A stretch of DNA of 64,000 bases, taken from assembly GCA_002633005.1 (NCBI GenBank), contig NMRA01000600.1:64001-128000 (forward strand). The letters run 5' to 3'. The DNA comes from Phoronis australis. Taxonomy: Eukaryota; Phoronida; Phoronidae. Shown piece after piece: positions 1-13,500 of the stretch (the first letter of the stretch is position 1; each line of letters begins with the position of its first letter). The notes beneath the pieces are model-generated. The model did not search any database, was not told the origin of the DNA, and was given only the letters and a program-made list of their open reading frames with translations. Position numbers and translations under genes: made by a program.

Positions 1-1413
1 TCTGTGGCAAACCTAAATCAGTTCCAAGAAAAAAGGAGCCCTTTCCCCAAGGAGATGATTTATAAACGACAGTAGTGTTGTGAAATACCATTTATGTTTA
101 TGTCACATCAGCATTCTGGGCTCAGGCATTCAGAATCCATAGTGAATAATAAAATGATTATCTTCTTACACTGTATTTACTTACACAGGCCAACTAAGAT
201 AATTGTATGACACAGACGGTTCACAAAGATCTACTTTCACTCACCTTGAATGTCAATTGTATGACACATACGGTTCACAAAGATCTACTTTCACTCACCT
301 TGCATGTCAATTGTATGACAGAGTTCACAAAGATCTGCTATCACTGACCTTGCATGTCAATTTCAAAAGGTCCCTTGCTCCGAATGACACCCACGACTTA
401 CAACAGTACTGCCCCACCCGCCCCTCGATTGTGTTTTAATGTATGTTGCGTCTGTTTAATTGTTGTTTTATTACTTCATTGTATTATATTGCTGTTTCTT
501 GTTCTTGAGGGCCCTCTTGGAAAGCAGTGCTATAACTGAAGAGGCCACGATCATTTTAAATATCCCAATAAATAAGTAAAAATAATAAATATTGGGACTA
601 GTTAGTCCCTCAAAACCGCATTTCATAAAATAAATCTCCACTAAAAACTCAAATGCTTCTGAATCTTTGGTCATGTGATATAATTATTGTTTCATTTGAA
701 CTTTTCAGAGAACAAATGTTAGAATACTTTCAAACCATATTTGATGTGGTAAATTGAGAATGTGAAAAATTTAGTAGAATATTGCCCACTTTGTCTCTTC
801 TGATTCTTAGTTAGTTCATGTTACATTAATAGGTGTTTTCTTAAAAATGTGCCTGTGAGTGTATGAACGTGTAAATAATATTGGTATATGGTATTGGTGT
901 CAATGAACTATTAAAAAAGCTCAAATGTTATTTTAACAAGCACGAAAAAATTAACACATTTCCTGATTTTCTTTTGAACTGATAAATTACCCACAGCGAA
1001 TAAATATTTTCTAAGTCCAGAACTAAAAACCAACAGTTGTCGTCAACAAAAAATAATACCTATTGTATTAATCCTCATTAGATACACGGTGGACATTTGT
1101 TTCAAGTTGTGCATAAAGTGAACCTCCGTCAAGAGTAAAATAGACAAGGTTCAACTTAAATGACCTTGAACTTTGGGGCTACACAATTTTACTGGACACT
1201 AATTTGAAAATTGGCCAATGGCATTGCATGAAGCTGGAAATTTTTCTTGAAGCATGGCACCAAAATTATTCAATTGTCTACTAACAGCAAGGCTTAGGTA
1301 AAATTGGGGGATCAAGGCTCTCCGGTTAATACATGTATTTTTGTGTGGCCTTCAAATTCAAAACACTATGAAATCTATCATGAATTCTTTATTATCATAT
1401 GCTGGCAACTTAC
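1..1413. other. PRPF4 intron 11 (partial), no exon seen
   Basis: Apart from the tandem repeat at 201-361 I see no exon of the missing PRPF4 C-terminus here on either strand. The sequence is AT-rich and has stops in all frames. Confidence 0.6.
201..361. repeat. 54-bp tandem repeat, about 3 units
   Basis: Three successive units start with attgtatgaca, pass through gttcacaaagatct and end caccttgcatgtca. The third unit is slightly shortened. It lies in or beyond the last visible PRPF4 intron. Open frames across it are by-products of the repeat. Confidence 0.85.
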
Positions 1414-1532
1414 GCTCAAACTTGACCTTTGACACAAGATTTGTGTGCGCAGGAATCGTGTAAATGAGAGCTCGCTGACGTAAGTCCCAGATTTTGCATG
1501 AATTGTCCTCGCTTCCTGTGGCAATGTGATAC
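1414..1532 (-). CDS. PRPF4: PRPF4 exon 11 (blade 5 end, blade 6 start)
   Basis: Encodes [20 protein letters not shown] then [19 protein letters not shown]. Acceptor is gtttag. The donor gtaagt follows GAG C, the first base of the next codon (a Pro in human). Later exons are not in the window. Confidence 0.94.
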
Positions 1533-4500
1533 CTAAACAATGAATAAGACACAGATTACAACATCATCAATACACACTCAGGTCCTTTATTATATGCACA
1601 TATTGAAATCTTTTGATCATTTCTCATATTGCTTCTATTCACTGTTAACTCAGTGCTAACACTACTGACATTATATGGAGACTATTGAGCTAGAACCTTA
1701 TCGATTTGAAAATGTATTGGGCTAAATGTCTACCATAGATTTAAACTCTAAAAGTAATGAGTCCTTAAAGTTTAATTTTTGGCTTTATACCCTCAGCTGT
1801 TACATCTTTTCTAAAATTATCATTTTGTTTTTGTTTCACCAAAATCATAAGTCATAGTTTTTGACAGCCCCTCACGCAAAAGTGCAAGATTTTCAAAACG
1901 CATCCTAACAGCATTTGATGACCAATGCATCAAGCATGTGAATGAGATAACATGTTCCAAAGTTTGACAAGTTTGGCCATTTCTCGAGAGTCCAACAAAA
2001 CCATCAAGGTTCCACTCAACGGAAAGTGTTTTTTGACCAACTGCAACCATTCGATCCCCACTCCTGAATGTACATGGCTAACAAAGCTCAACACAGCACC
2101 AGGAACACATTCCTCGATTACTTGCTACTGTATGTCAGTCGACTTACCCATTGGGTGAAAAGTCAACGCTCAGCACCGACTTGAGGTGACCTTCCAAGAA
2201 CATGACACAACGACCAGTCCTCAGGTCCCATGCTCGGGCAAATGCATCCAAACCTCTGTAAATAAGCCAAGTAGCGTACTGCATGCACATTGCTTGAGCT
2301 ACGCTTAGTAAATATGGCGACTTGTCGGGTCAAGTCAACATAATGAGCCTGTCTCTCCAGTAATACTCAACTATCAGTTCTTTAGAAGAACAGAAAGTCC
2401 GGTCTGTTACACTGAGTAAGAAGGACCAATTTTTAGACCAGTTTTGCCGCACGGGTAAGTAGTCTAAATCAAATTATTTTACATCAGAAGGAGGGTGGTT
2501 TACAGCCACTGTAGTGGCAATGGTACAAGAAAGAAATTCTGACCACTAGATGCTTCCAAAAACACCGCAGATAGTATAAATATAAAATGTGTGGGCTCAT
2601 AAAAAATGAGAAAAGATAAGATAAAACGAAGTCAAAACTGCAAGATTACACAATGCTAAAAGACAATCCAGCGTTTTCGATAACACAACAACTATTAAAT
2701 AAAAGTCAAGATTTGTATACTAGCTACATTTGAACTTCGGTAACAACTCCTGGTTTTAATGGTTCAGAAGACTTGAGACAAGACAGATCACATTCAAACG
2801 GGTATGGTACATATCAAGTTTTAACCAAATCTCACAATTCACAGCAAACAGTACGGACTTTTCTTTCCACTCAAAACTTACCGAAAAAAACTTTCAGGTG
2901 AAAAAAATTGATGACGCAATTTTTAAATGATTCTTGAAGCAGAAAATCTTGGCTCGTGCACCAGAAATGGTGAATTATGTCTCGGACTTTAACAGTCAAG
3001 GCTCGTCAATCACTTCAATGGCAAAAATTTTCCACGGGTAGGTCATCAAAGTCGCGAGCTTACACAAGTCATTACACTTGCATCACTTGCCCTTCACTTG
3101 TCCTTCACCTGCGTGACATAGCGTAATTCTGCTTGGTTGCAACTCGGTCAAATGAGTGAACCCCAGTTTTCCACGGTCACTCACCCTGTACAAGCCAAGG
3201 ATCCGTCGTTCTGGAAAGCGATGTCATACACAGGTTTACTGTGCCCCTCCTGATGCAAGATCTCTTCCTGGGCCTCAAGATCCCAGAGACGCCATGAGTT
3301 GTCGTAACTGGAATGATGATAAGGCTTCAATTACCATGCAATAATTTAATAATGTATAAACTTCAACAGAACTAGTTATTATGATGATAAGGCTTCAATT
3401 ACCATGCAATAATGTATAAACTTCAACAGAACTAGTTATTATGATGATAAGGCTTCAATTACTATGCAATAATGTATAAACTTCAACAGAACTAGTTATT
3501 ATGATGATAAGGCTTCAATTACCATGCAATAATGTATAAACTTCAACAGAACTAGTTATTATGATGATAAGGCTTCAATTACCATGCAATAATGTATAAA
3601 CTTCAACAGAACTAGTTATTATGATGATAAGGCTTCAATTACTATGCAATAATGTATAAACTTCGACAGAACTAGTTATTTGATAGAGTTCGATGCTCTC
3701 CAAGGCAACGGAATGGATCCTTGGTTTAGGCAGAATAACCTACTCATTCAACTATTTCATTGCCAGGTTTTTAGAACTGCATTTTTGCAAGTCAGATAAA
3801 TTTCGATGATAAGTATAAAAAAAACATGTTTCATGTTCAACTTACCCTGGAATTTTCTTAACAGTCCACCAATAAGTTGAACATGAAACATGTTTTTTTT
3901 TTGGTATTTTAAAATCGCAATATCATCTGATGAAGTACATATTTGTCAGGTAGAGTATTCAACACTTGTGATGGAAAACCCTGTCAATGGCCAATTTGGA
4001 CCAATCTTCAGCAGGAGGGAAGTACTTGTAATTGTGTATTAGTTTAGCAGAGAGGAGGCGTTCTACAGCATGCACTGGTTAGCTAAAGTTAGCAGTTTAG
4101 TTGAAATATAAAATAGTACTTTTGTCGAAATTCTGTTAGTTTGATGTGGTGTGATTGTGCCTAGTTGCTAACAGTTTATTTGTAAATGGACTTCAAAGGT
4201 AGTCACAACTTTGCTAAAGTGTGCGGAGTAACTCCTGTAGAGGTTTTGTCAACACATTTAGCCATTGAAATGGGTTTTTCTTGGAAAAAAATGGATATTT
4301 CTTTGTAGTTCAGTGCGGAGAAAGTTTGTTGAATTTCGACATTGTCCAATGTATTTCAAAAACTAGTTGTAAGTTGTAAGACCAAATGATCTTCACTTAA
4401 TAAGTGAACTAATAGCCTACCAGCAGGTTCCCAAGAACCTCCCCGAAGGGTGGTACGCCAAACGGCTCACACGGTAGGGGGCATGACCTTCAATGTCAGC

Positions 4501-7500
4501 CACTGGCTCTTCACTGTAAATGAAACAAGAAGAATATGCTCAGCTCACTCAAGTCTTGTACAGCCAGATCCTTTCGAATAAAATCAAGACGAGACAGCAC
4601 TTGACTTACAATATATTTTTTAAGTCTGGTCTACATGTCACCTGTTGGCCACATCGCGTGACCTAATGTACAAAACTCCTCAAGTATTTCTGCTCTGACC
4701 GGGTTCGAGTCCCAGTCAGGGGAAAATATTTTTCAGACTGATGTTGCCAACAGGTGACGAGCAGATAGGATTTAATGTTCGTGATCCGTATTTCCACACC
4801 AGTACAAGGTTTACATATCAAATAAATGTAAATCAATGTATCCCATTGCAGTGAGCAGTGGGCGAAACCCCAGTGACATCATGACATATTCAACACAGCT
4901 CCCAGTATATCATTACACTGATAATAGATAAATCATGTGAAATATTAGCAGTAATAACAGCATCAGTAGTAAAACGTGACTCACTTTTGCAAGTCCCACA
5001 GTTTGACAGATCCATCCTGACCACAGGAGGCTATGCAACACTCCGCGGGGTCTTGAGAAAGTGTGGCCTGGGGGTGGAACACAATGGCCCCTACATTGCA
5101 GTTGTGACCTGTAGGGACAAACGATAAAACCTTACACTTACTCAAGTCATATTCAACCCCACTGTATAATTTGGGCTGTTGTAGGTTTTGTTGTAGAATA
5201 TTAAAATGAGAAAATATTCAAGAATTAATCGAGGAAATGAAACAACATGAATTACAGAACAAAGGAAGCAAATATTTAGATTTAGTTCATAAGTTTGACC
5301 AATTTTGAAAAGTTCAATAATATCATAATTCACATCAAAAATATCTGATCATGCATTGTCACTCAAACAGGACATACTCAATGTACAAGTACTTTGTCAT
5401 ACATTTCGACAACAACGTATTTCGGTACAAAAAGAAACAGTCTGAACAAAGAGATATACACAATTATATTACAATGGAATGATCCTGAGTGTATGTTGGG
5501 AAGGCAGACACTGTGCTTACCTCGTAATGTGCGGATGAGTTGGCAATCGGGAACAGACCACAGTTTGCAGAGACCACTCCTGAAAACAAAATATTCCATT
5601 CCACAAAAAAGTCAAATTGCTACTTGCAAAATATTCATTGTGTAATTAGTCCATTGACTGTAAACAATTTATGTATTGCATCATGAATAATCCTCAACTT
5701 ATCTGTTCATACTTTTAATCAAAGCAATTTTCTGTACGTTGCGATGCAATGTCGCTGAAATGGTCAAAGTAAAACAAATCTGAATAGGGCCGCGCCGCCC
5801 CAAGTTACACAGCGAGACTCGAATCACCTCGCTGTATTTACCCACAATCAAGCACAGCTTGTAGCTTCGTTTTCGCACCAATGAAGTTCCGCATGCTCTT
5901 TGTTGTTGTCTAGTTGCTACAAGTTTTTCTCGGCTGCTTTACTCTGCCCATCCTTCTGATGCAAACAAAATTACTGCTGTGCTGCGGCAGAGTGAGCTGT
6001 AGCTCAAACAGCAGAGAAAGATGGACAAACTTGAAAAATATCAATGATGTTAGTTTGGTTTCCGACATGACCCTTGGAAATGTACCTCACATTCTAAGAT
6101 GAAAGTCAAACTTGCCCTTGTCCCAATTTTTAGAATCAAAACAAAACAAAACAATTTTGCTTTGAATTTGCGTGTTCCAAAGTTTTGAGACTGTATCAAG
6201 CTGAGGAATATTTACCATAAAAGTACATTGACACATGACATAACGCTGAATTAAATTTCGCTCCAAACACTTAGAAGTTGAAGACACAGTGATTAGATGC
6301 AATGAATTACCATAACGCAGGCAAAAATCTAAACAATTTAACTTAAACGTCTTTATACCTAATTAACATAAATGATGCAGGTAGTATTTCAGCGTTGGAC
6401 ATACCAAAGAACGAGAGTATCAACTGTCACTCATTTCAGACGAACCATTAACGTTGCTACAAACGTGCATCCCATACCAGAAATCTCGAGTTTGCTAAAA
6501 CACCACGACAAAACAGGTCTCAGTTGAGAAGAGAATCTGGGTTTGCAAAGATCTGACGGTTCATTATTCATTACAAAAATGCTCAGGGTATAAAACGACA
6601 TGTCGCCACATGCCTAAATTGTAGGGCCTAGCAATAAGAAGCCCAGAAGTCACTTCCAAGCTGACTAAGGATCAACAGTTCAGAGTCCTTGGACTGACAG
6701 GAAGAAGTGTGTTGTTAGCCAATCAAAATGTCTGTCACAAATAGAATGACAGATAGAAAAGCCTATCAGCCAATAACTGCCTTCAATACAAGTGTAACCC
6801 AATATTCCACTTACCATGAGGCTGTAGCCAACATCTGGGAATCTGGACTGAACTGACAGTAAGACAGCGGCCTGTTGTCTCCAATCTGGCTACACTCATT
6901 TGATATAGACTGCAATTACAGTATATAATACAAACATTAGGGGGTAGGAACCATGTTGGGCATCAATTAAAAACTGGGCCCGCGGACTAATCTTTGTACT
7001 CAAAATCGAATTCAGTATTACCTTTGAAAATTCCCGCTCCACTTTTAAGACAACCCAAGATAACAGGCTAAAATTTCACACTTGAATATCTGCATCACAC
7101 TCGATGACCTCCATATTAAAGTAACTCAAAATTTTCTGGTCTAACAAAAGTTTGTAGCATGAATATAGGGGTCATTAAGTGCGAGCTTGGACAATACACT
7201 GTCTAAACTGTAATATACTCGAGCAAGTACCTTGAGTTCATAAGGGAATGGAAAAGAAGAAAATCAATTTGGAGATGAAACTTAAGTACGAACATGAGAC
7301 CCCCCGAGCTCTGATGTTGGTTTAAATGGTCACATCTCGACAGCAGCAAATTACATATCATACATGAATGTCACAGAAAAACTAAGTGATTGTGCTCAGA
7401 ACCACCTGTCTCTACATGTGTCTTCACAAGAAATAGATCAAGATCAATGACCAAATTCTAGCAGCAAGTTGAGATAAAATACGAGAGAGTGTTGCATTAT

Positions 7501-10500
7501 GTGTTAAGCATCACGCACAAATCTACTCTCTCATGCACGTAACACCCCTCTCACAGACAAACATTCCCTCTCCTGTACCATTTTTTTTTGTATCACAAGC
7601 ACAAACCATCACTACTTCTGTACATTGTTCCTTGCACAAAATTCCCTTCTCACGGGCCAATTCGCATAATCCAATACAAAATGTCAAGCTCACCCCTAGT
7701 GCAGCCCCACATTCCTGTGTAAATGTCATCAAAATATCATAAAGGGATTTCATGATATCAAGCAGAGAACAAAACAAAATGGCCAATCACTTTAAAACGA
7801 TGACAACTTATCCGAACACTTTTACATGCAAACAAATGGGCGTGTGATTGGGACCGATCATGCAAAAGTGATGACTTTACAGACTNNNNNNNNNNNNNNN
7901 NNNNNNNNNNNNNNNNNNNNNNNNNNNNNNNNNNNNNNNNNNNNNNNNNCTGCAATATAATACGTCCCAAACATTAGGGGGTAGGAACCATGTCGGGCAA
8001 GAATTAAATGCTGGGCCCGCGGTCTAATCTTTGTACTCAAAATCGAGTTCAGTATTACTTTTGAAAATTCCCGCTCCACTTTTGAGAGAACCCAAGATAA
8101 CAGGCTAAAATTTCACACTTGAATATCTGCGTCGCACTCGATGACCTCCATATTAAAGAAACTCAAAATTTTCAGGTTTTACACAAGTTTGTAGCATGAA
8201 TATAGGGGTCATTAATTGCGAGTTTGGACAATACACTGTCTAAACTGTAATAAATTCGAGCAAGTACCTTGAGTTCATAAGGGAATGGAAAAGAAGAAAA
8301 ATTTTGGAGATGGAACTCAAGTACGAACATGAGACCCCCCCAGCCCAGATGTTGCTTTAAATGGTCACATCTCGACAGCAGCAAATTACATATCATACAT
8401 GTATGTCACAGAAAAACTAAGTGATTGTGCTCAGAACCACCTGTCTCCACATGTGTCTTCACAAGAAATAGATCAAGATCAATGACCAAATTCTAGCAGC
8501 AAATTGAGATAAAATACGAGAGAGTGTTGCATTATGTGTTAAGCATCACGCACAAATCTACTCTCTCATGCACGTAACACCCCTCTCACAGACAAACATT
8601 CCCTCTCCTGTACCATTTTTTCGTACCACAAGCACAAACCATCACTACTTCTGTACATTGTTCCTTGCACAAAATTCCCTTCTCACGGGCCAATTCGCAT
8701 AATCCAATACAAAATGGCAAGCTCACCCCTAGTGCAGCAAGCTCACCCCTAGTGCAGCAAGCTCACCCCTAGTGCAGCAAGCTCACCCCTAGTGCAGCAA
8801 GCTCACCCCTAGTGCAGCCCCACATCCCTGTGTAAATGTCATCAAAATATGATAAGGGGATTTCATGATATCAAGCAGAGAACAAAACAAAATGGCCACT
8901 AGGGGGTGCAAGAGTACTCAGATCCACCCAAAAACTGGTACAGGCACATTGCCGTCACATACTTCAATCAAACATAATTGAAATCAAACCATTAGTCTCG
9001 AAATTGTGCGGGAAATGTTCTTCTCTTCAAATGAACAGAAAAGCCCATTGGTGTTGATTTAATGTGAAAAATTTTGTAAGTAAATGTCGAGACAGATTCT
9101 GTTTTTCAGTAACTGGTTAAGCGAAAACAATCACTTTAAAACGATGACAACTTATCCGCACACTTTTACACGCAAACAAATGGGTGTGTGATTGGGACCT
9201 GTCATGCAAAAGTGATGACTTTACAGACTAACAAGTTATGCAACAACAAGTAAAAGCAAAGTTTTTTACATATAACGGCAAATAAAAATGGTCCAGGCGA
9301 GAAAATAATGGCTGGTGAGAGTGGAATAGGGTGCCGTGTAGAAGAGCTTTGTGCAGCAGCAGGGAAATCTAGGAGACACGTGAAACAGAACAGTTTATTA
9401 AAGTCAATAAGAATCCAATTTCAACAGAAACGCAGAAGTTCAAGGGTGACCCACCTCCCGACACATATAAACAGACAGCAAACCACTCCCATAGTTCAAA
9501 GGTGACCCAACTCACATCACATAATCGACCTAACAAGACGGCAAACCCAGGTGATCCACCTCCCAACACATCATTATAAACAGACAGCAAACTTACCCTT
9601 AACTTCTTCTGAAGCTCCTGCATTTTAGCATTCTTCTGAGCAGACGTCACGTTCGCCTCTGCACGTTGTTTCCGTAATCTCTGCCGCGCCCTGGGCAGTG
9701 AGTAATTAGCGAGCCACAGTCGCGCCACCTTCAAGCCCTCCGCACCCTCGTGGTACCACGTGATATTCTCCTGAGGAAGACAAAGCCACGGTTACTATGA
9801 CAAGCGGAACTCAGAGAAAACCATATTATTATTAATTATGATTAAGTGCATCCAAGACACTTGATGTGTAACAAAAACTTGGACTGTGCGGTAAAAATAT
9901 TTATTTTAGTCTGTGTCTCAAAAGGTTCGCAACTTTTCATTTCCAGTTGCTTTCAGTTTTAGTTTGCGATCTCATTTCTGGTTTATTTTTTTCTAAGAAA
10001 AGTAATATGATACTAAATCCGTCTATAAAAAAGACATGACATCGAACTGCTAACAACTGTATTGATAAGGGATATGTAACATGGCCCAAAGCTAAACTGT
10101 GTACCCTGTTTTGAGTGGTATTCGCAAAGGTGAAAAAAATTATATTAATTTTGATAAAAATTTATTCTTACTAAAGTTTAGCACTTAAAAATGTGTTTGC
10201 TTAAGGTGAGATATTGTTGTTACAGCAATATCTCAGCAATACTAGGTTACAGCGGTCCTTTAGCAAACTAATCCAAATGGTGGCGCTGCGACCAAATGAG
10301 ATACAGGTAGTCTGCCACTCACAGCTAACAAACAGTGAGGAATAAAGTAGTTGTTATGTCACATCCCAAACATTTGCTAAATTATTTGGCACCAGATTTC
10401 ACCTTCATTTCTTTCAATTTATTACATATCCAAGTTTGAAGACTCAAGCTCTCATATACCCTGCTCTGTGACATGTATTCAAGGCTTAAGGATTATGTTT

Positions 10501-13500
10501 TAACGAATCAGTCGTACCTCGGCTCTTGCTGGGTCAGCCTTCTTTTCCTCGTCCTGCTTTTTAAAGATGTCTTCTCCCAGAGCTGCTACTAAGTTACGCA
10601 GACGTTCACGTCTGTCAGCAGGCCCCTCGCCGAACAGACCTGTAGAGCGGAGATGTCATGGGACATTGTTGAGGGCCGTAGTTAATTGCACGCAAATAAA
10701 AAAAACAAGAGCAACGGACAGTGTTGCTATGCACTTATCGTGTAGATCAAAAATAGTAAAGAATAGTGCCCATGTGCAAGGTAATCAGAGCTATTTCAAA
10801 ATTAGGAACGTACAAGTCAAATTTGTGAAGATCAATCAAAGACGTTGACACGTGCTAAAGGAGCGTGCCATCAAAAAACAAATCTACATCAATTTTAATC
10901 TGCTAGTTCAAAATATAAGCAGCGCGTTAAGTTCCCTTACGTGACAATAGATGGCAGGTGAATGTGTTAAATCAGCCTGTGAGGTCAACAGGTCATGATT
11001 GTGTGTTGCACAGTTCATGGTCAGAATTTATCGAGAGAGTCGATGCCTTACCGTATCTTTTTGCACTGATAAGACATCAAACCAGGATGAAAACAATCCA
11101 TGAATATATTAAATTTGCAAACACAAAATACTGCTTAATTTCACAAATCCTGAATTTTTAGACATTTGAGAAACAGTACCTCTGAAATCAGCCAGGGTTC
11201 AGTTACCAGCAAAGTCTGCACACAGGAAGTATGTGCTTAGTCGGTGATAAATTGCAGGATAAATTTATCAGCGATTGCATATGCACTACACAGAGCTCAT
11301 TGCAGTGTACTTTATTTAAGACTTGATGAATCGTTCTGGTTTGGAGATATAAAGCTCATACATGTATATCAACACTGAGTGACACTGAGACTCAGGCCCA
11401 ACAACTGAGAGATCATGAAATTTGAAAAGCTTTACAAGACTTGCAAGATATAGCGGGATTGATATGACATCTGCTGGCACACAAAAGGATCTTTGCTTCA
11501 AAATGTCCCTTCAATCATCACTCAACATATGACTAACATATAATTAACTGACATTGGCGCTCACTCAGACACCGTGGTACAAATTATAGTTTCGTTACAC
11601 CTGAAAATTTGGCTCAATTTATGCATGGGTTATTTTGCTGACAGCCTCTAACAATCCAAAAATTAACTACTGGCTAAACAACAAAGTAGTGAGACGACTT
11701 CTACACTTCCACATACAATATGTACCGCACTATTTTTAGTAATAGTTAACTCATCACATGATCGTCTTTGTTGATGTCATCACTTTCTAGCCTCTGGATC
11801 AAGTCACGTCCACAGAACACACAAGAATATTGACACACAGACTGATTTACAATGTCTTTAAGGAAGACACCATTACCCTTTGCTACTATGGAGCATATAA
11901 GTGACCACCGTGACAGTTATCCACACATCAGCACAAATTGTAATTTCCTCAATAGGAACACATAAGGTATGCCAAACTACACAAAGATCCACAAAGGATG
12001 TGGCAGCTACTGAGGCAGTAGCAACTAAAACCCGCCACAAGGGTGCAGCACAGTCGAAGAATTTCCAAAATATGAATAGCCGAGATATCCTCAATTGGGC
12101 CACCCAATTACAACTCCATTAGGTCACGTGATGTCATCAAGAAGATGGCGGATTGAACGGGATGAACTGCTTGCAACTCCACAAAAATCCATGAAAAACT
12201 TCAATTAGTAGATACCGAGAGAGGCACGGTAATGAAATTGCTTTTAGGGGGCGCCAGAGCAGTTGGATGTATCTGAATCGGTGGCCCAGAAGCTCCCCTC
12301 AATAGAATTACACACATCAAATTTCATAAGAATCCGTCAACATTCATGCATAGGCAGGGAAAACTGAAATTGTCAATAGTGGGTGCCATAGTAAACTATT
12401 CAAAAAACTTAGTGTTGGTCATACTCTCCTTAGTAGGAACATATCTGCCAAACTTCACATGGGGCAGACTCCAAAAACAGACACAAAAAACAATCGGATA
12501 CTAGAACTGCATATGGACAGTCGAATATTTCTGAATCTGTGCATGTGCTATCATTTCCTCAATAGAAGCTTATTTACAAAATTTCATGAAGACACTCTAC
12601 CAAGGAACGTGATAAAAAACTTAACTGTCCCTAGGAGGCGCCACAGTGATCCACGTTATCTCAGTCTGTTGATGTCAATAGAAACATAATACATACAGAA
12701 TTGCAGGAAAATCCATCAAAGAACTTGGTAGATATTGAGGCAAAGACAAAATCAAAATGGCCACTAGATGGCAAAATGGCCACTATAGGGCAAAACAGTA
12801 GCTGTGCTAGTCAAAAAATCCAATGCCAGCAGAGGTCTTTTGAACAGGGAGACAATGGCCAAATATCATAATGATCTTTCCGACGATTTTTCCTACAGAG
12901 TAAATAATGAAAATGACCACGAGGAGGCGAAGAATACAAAATTGGAAAGAAGTCATCATTATCAACTCAACACAACGCATTTGTCAAATTTCGTAAAAAT
13001 CCGTCAAGGAACTTGAAACAAACAGAAGCGAACATAAAAAAATGTTACTACAAGGCGCGGCAGTAGTAAGTGTGCCTGGCAGCAGCCGTCACCAATCATT
13101 TACTTCACTGGAACACATAACATTTCATGAAGATATTGCAAAGCATTTAGGAGAAGCTACAATGGATGCCGGATGCCCAAACCCCCAGAAAATGATGATG
13201 ACAATATGCATTTTCTGTGAGTAGTTAGAGATCCCTGTTCATAATTTGACACAATGATTCTTTTAAAAATCTATCAACTAGTAATAACAAGAGCAACGCC
13301 GAGCGTTGAAATGCGCCCACAAATGCAGCACTAACGTGTGCTTCTAGGGGTGTTTCTTTGGAACACAAAAATGGCCACTAGATGGTGCAAAATATGTCGA
13401 ATCCATCCAACTTGTATGTGTCATCAAAGCTATTTACCAAGTTTCATAAAAATCCGTAAAGGAACTTTTGGGAAAACAGAGGAAAACGAAAAAATGAAAT

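Noticed and set aside
4691-4730. A functional tRNA gene at the gggttcgagtccc site
   Set aside because: No A box or acceptor stem pairing. Only the T-arm region resembles a tRNA.
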